NCBI GenBank assembly: GCA_937920455.1
Contig: CALETX010000395.1
Coordinates: forward strand, 1-6,667
Direction of reading: 5' to 3'
Origin: an uncultured bacterium
Lineage (GTDB): Bacteria > Verrucomicrobiota > Kiritimatiellia > UBA8416 > CALETX01
Length of the DNA: 6,667 nt
Shown: piece by piece, positions 6,460 through 6,667 of the stretch
Position numbering within the stretch: the first letter of the stretch is position 1
How the letters are laid out: the number at the start of each line of letters is the position of its first letter
Translations under genes and position numbers: made by a program
The notes under the pieces: generated by a model
Told to the model about the DNA's origin: nothing
Seen by the model: only the letters and a program-made list of their open reading frames with translations
The model's database searches: none

Positions 6460-6667
6460 TCACACCTTAACCGGCCGCCTTTCTTTTGCGCTCAGGTATA
6501 TTGCATCAAGGATTTCCATTACTATCAGGGCTTCTTCGCCTGTTGCTGTGTGGGGTTTGCCGGCAAGAATCGCATCCACGAAATGGTGGACCGAACTTTT
6601 CACACCGGGCACAGGCGGATGGAGAGTCATATCGTAGTGGCGGCCGTCTCTTTCAATGAATATCTGC
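6460..6667 (-). CDS. Gfo/Idh/MocA-family oxidoreductase, C-terminal fragment
   Basis: Only the last 68 codons are in the window; the gene continues beyond the right edge. The minus strand reads QIFIERDGRHYDMTL, then PGVKSSVHHFVDAILAGKPH, TATGEEALIVMEILDAIY and a final SAKERRPVKV before TGA. The pattern of a short strand, F-V-D-A-I-L-x-G-K-P, then a G-E-E-A-L helix ending in a Y/S-A-K-E stretch is typical of the C-terminus of Gfo/Idh/MocA NAD(P)-dependent sugar or inositol dehydrogenases. The Rossmann domain and catalytic lysine lie outside the window, so the substrate cannot be judged. It converges on the PIN-PhoH gene with 4 bases between stop codons. Confidence 0.82.
   Translation of the reverse strand, partial: QIFIERDGRHYDMTLHPPVPGVKSSVHHFVDAILAGKPHTATGEEALIVMEILDAIYLSAKERRPVKV

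Overview
The window is a gene-dense bacterial segment of moderate GC (roughly 50-55% by eye), with five substantially complete genes and one 3' fragment. Nothing in it identifies the species. A GH20-like sugar hydrolase, a large secreted barrel-like protein and a Gfo/Idh/MocA oxidoreductase, next to pyrimidine salvage genes, would fit a polysaccharide-degrading member of the Planctomycetota-Verrucomicrobiota-Lentisphaerota group or a similar uncultured lineage. That assignment is inference.

Layout. (1) Positions 1-1657, plus strand: a GH20-type glycosidase, open at the left edge. (2) Positions 1679-3169, minus strand: a secreted protein of about 496 residues with a clear signal peptide and no family I can name firmly; it converges on the GH20 gene with 21 bases between stop codons. 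(3) Positions 3170-3367: a 198-base divergent control region with a short inverted repeat, a repeated heptamer and weak promoter-like boxes. (4) Positions 3368-6455, plus strand: a compact operon of thymidine/pyrimidine-nucleoside phosphorylase, cytidine deaminase and a PIN-PhoH ATPase, in which both junctions are 4-base ATGA stop/start overlaps. (5) Positions 6460-6667, minus strand: the last 68 residues of a Gfo/Idh/MocA-family oxidoreductase, converging on the PhoH gene with a 4-base gap.

How the genes fit together. Cytidine deaminase turns (deoxy)cytidine into (deoxy)uridine, and the phosphorylase splits pyrimidine nucleosides into base and (deoxy)ribose-1-phosphate, so the first two operon genes form a short salvage/catabolic route. 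The third gene encodes a predicted RNase (PIN) fused to a PhoH ATPase/helicase. Its strict translational coupling to the other two suggests a link between RNA breakdown and reuse of the resulting nucleosides. The flanking genes look like carbohydrate processing and are probably separate transcription units.

I found no tRNA, rRNA, CRISPR array, insertion sequence or phage gene. I see no clearly new multi-gene system. The best leads are the deoA-cdd-PIN/PhoH coupling, the mixed active-site signature of the phosphorylase, and the unclassified secreted protein.
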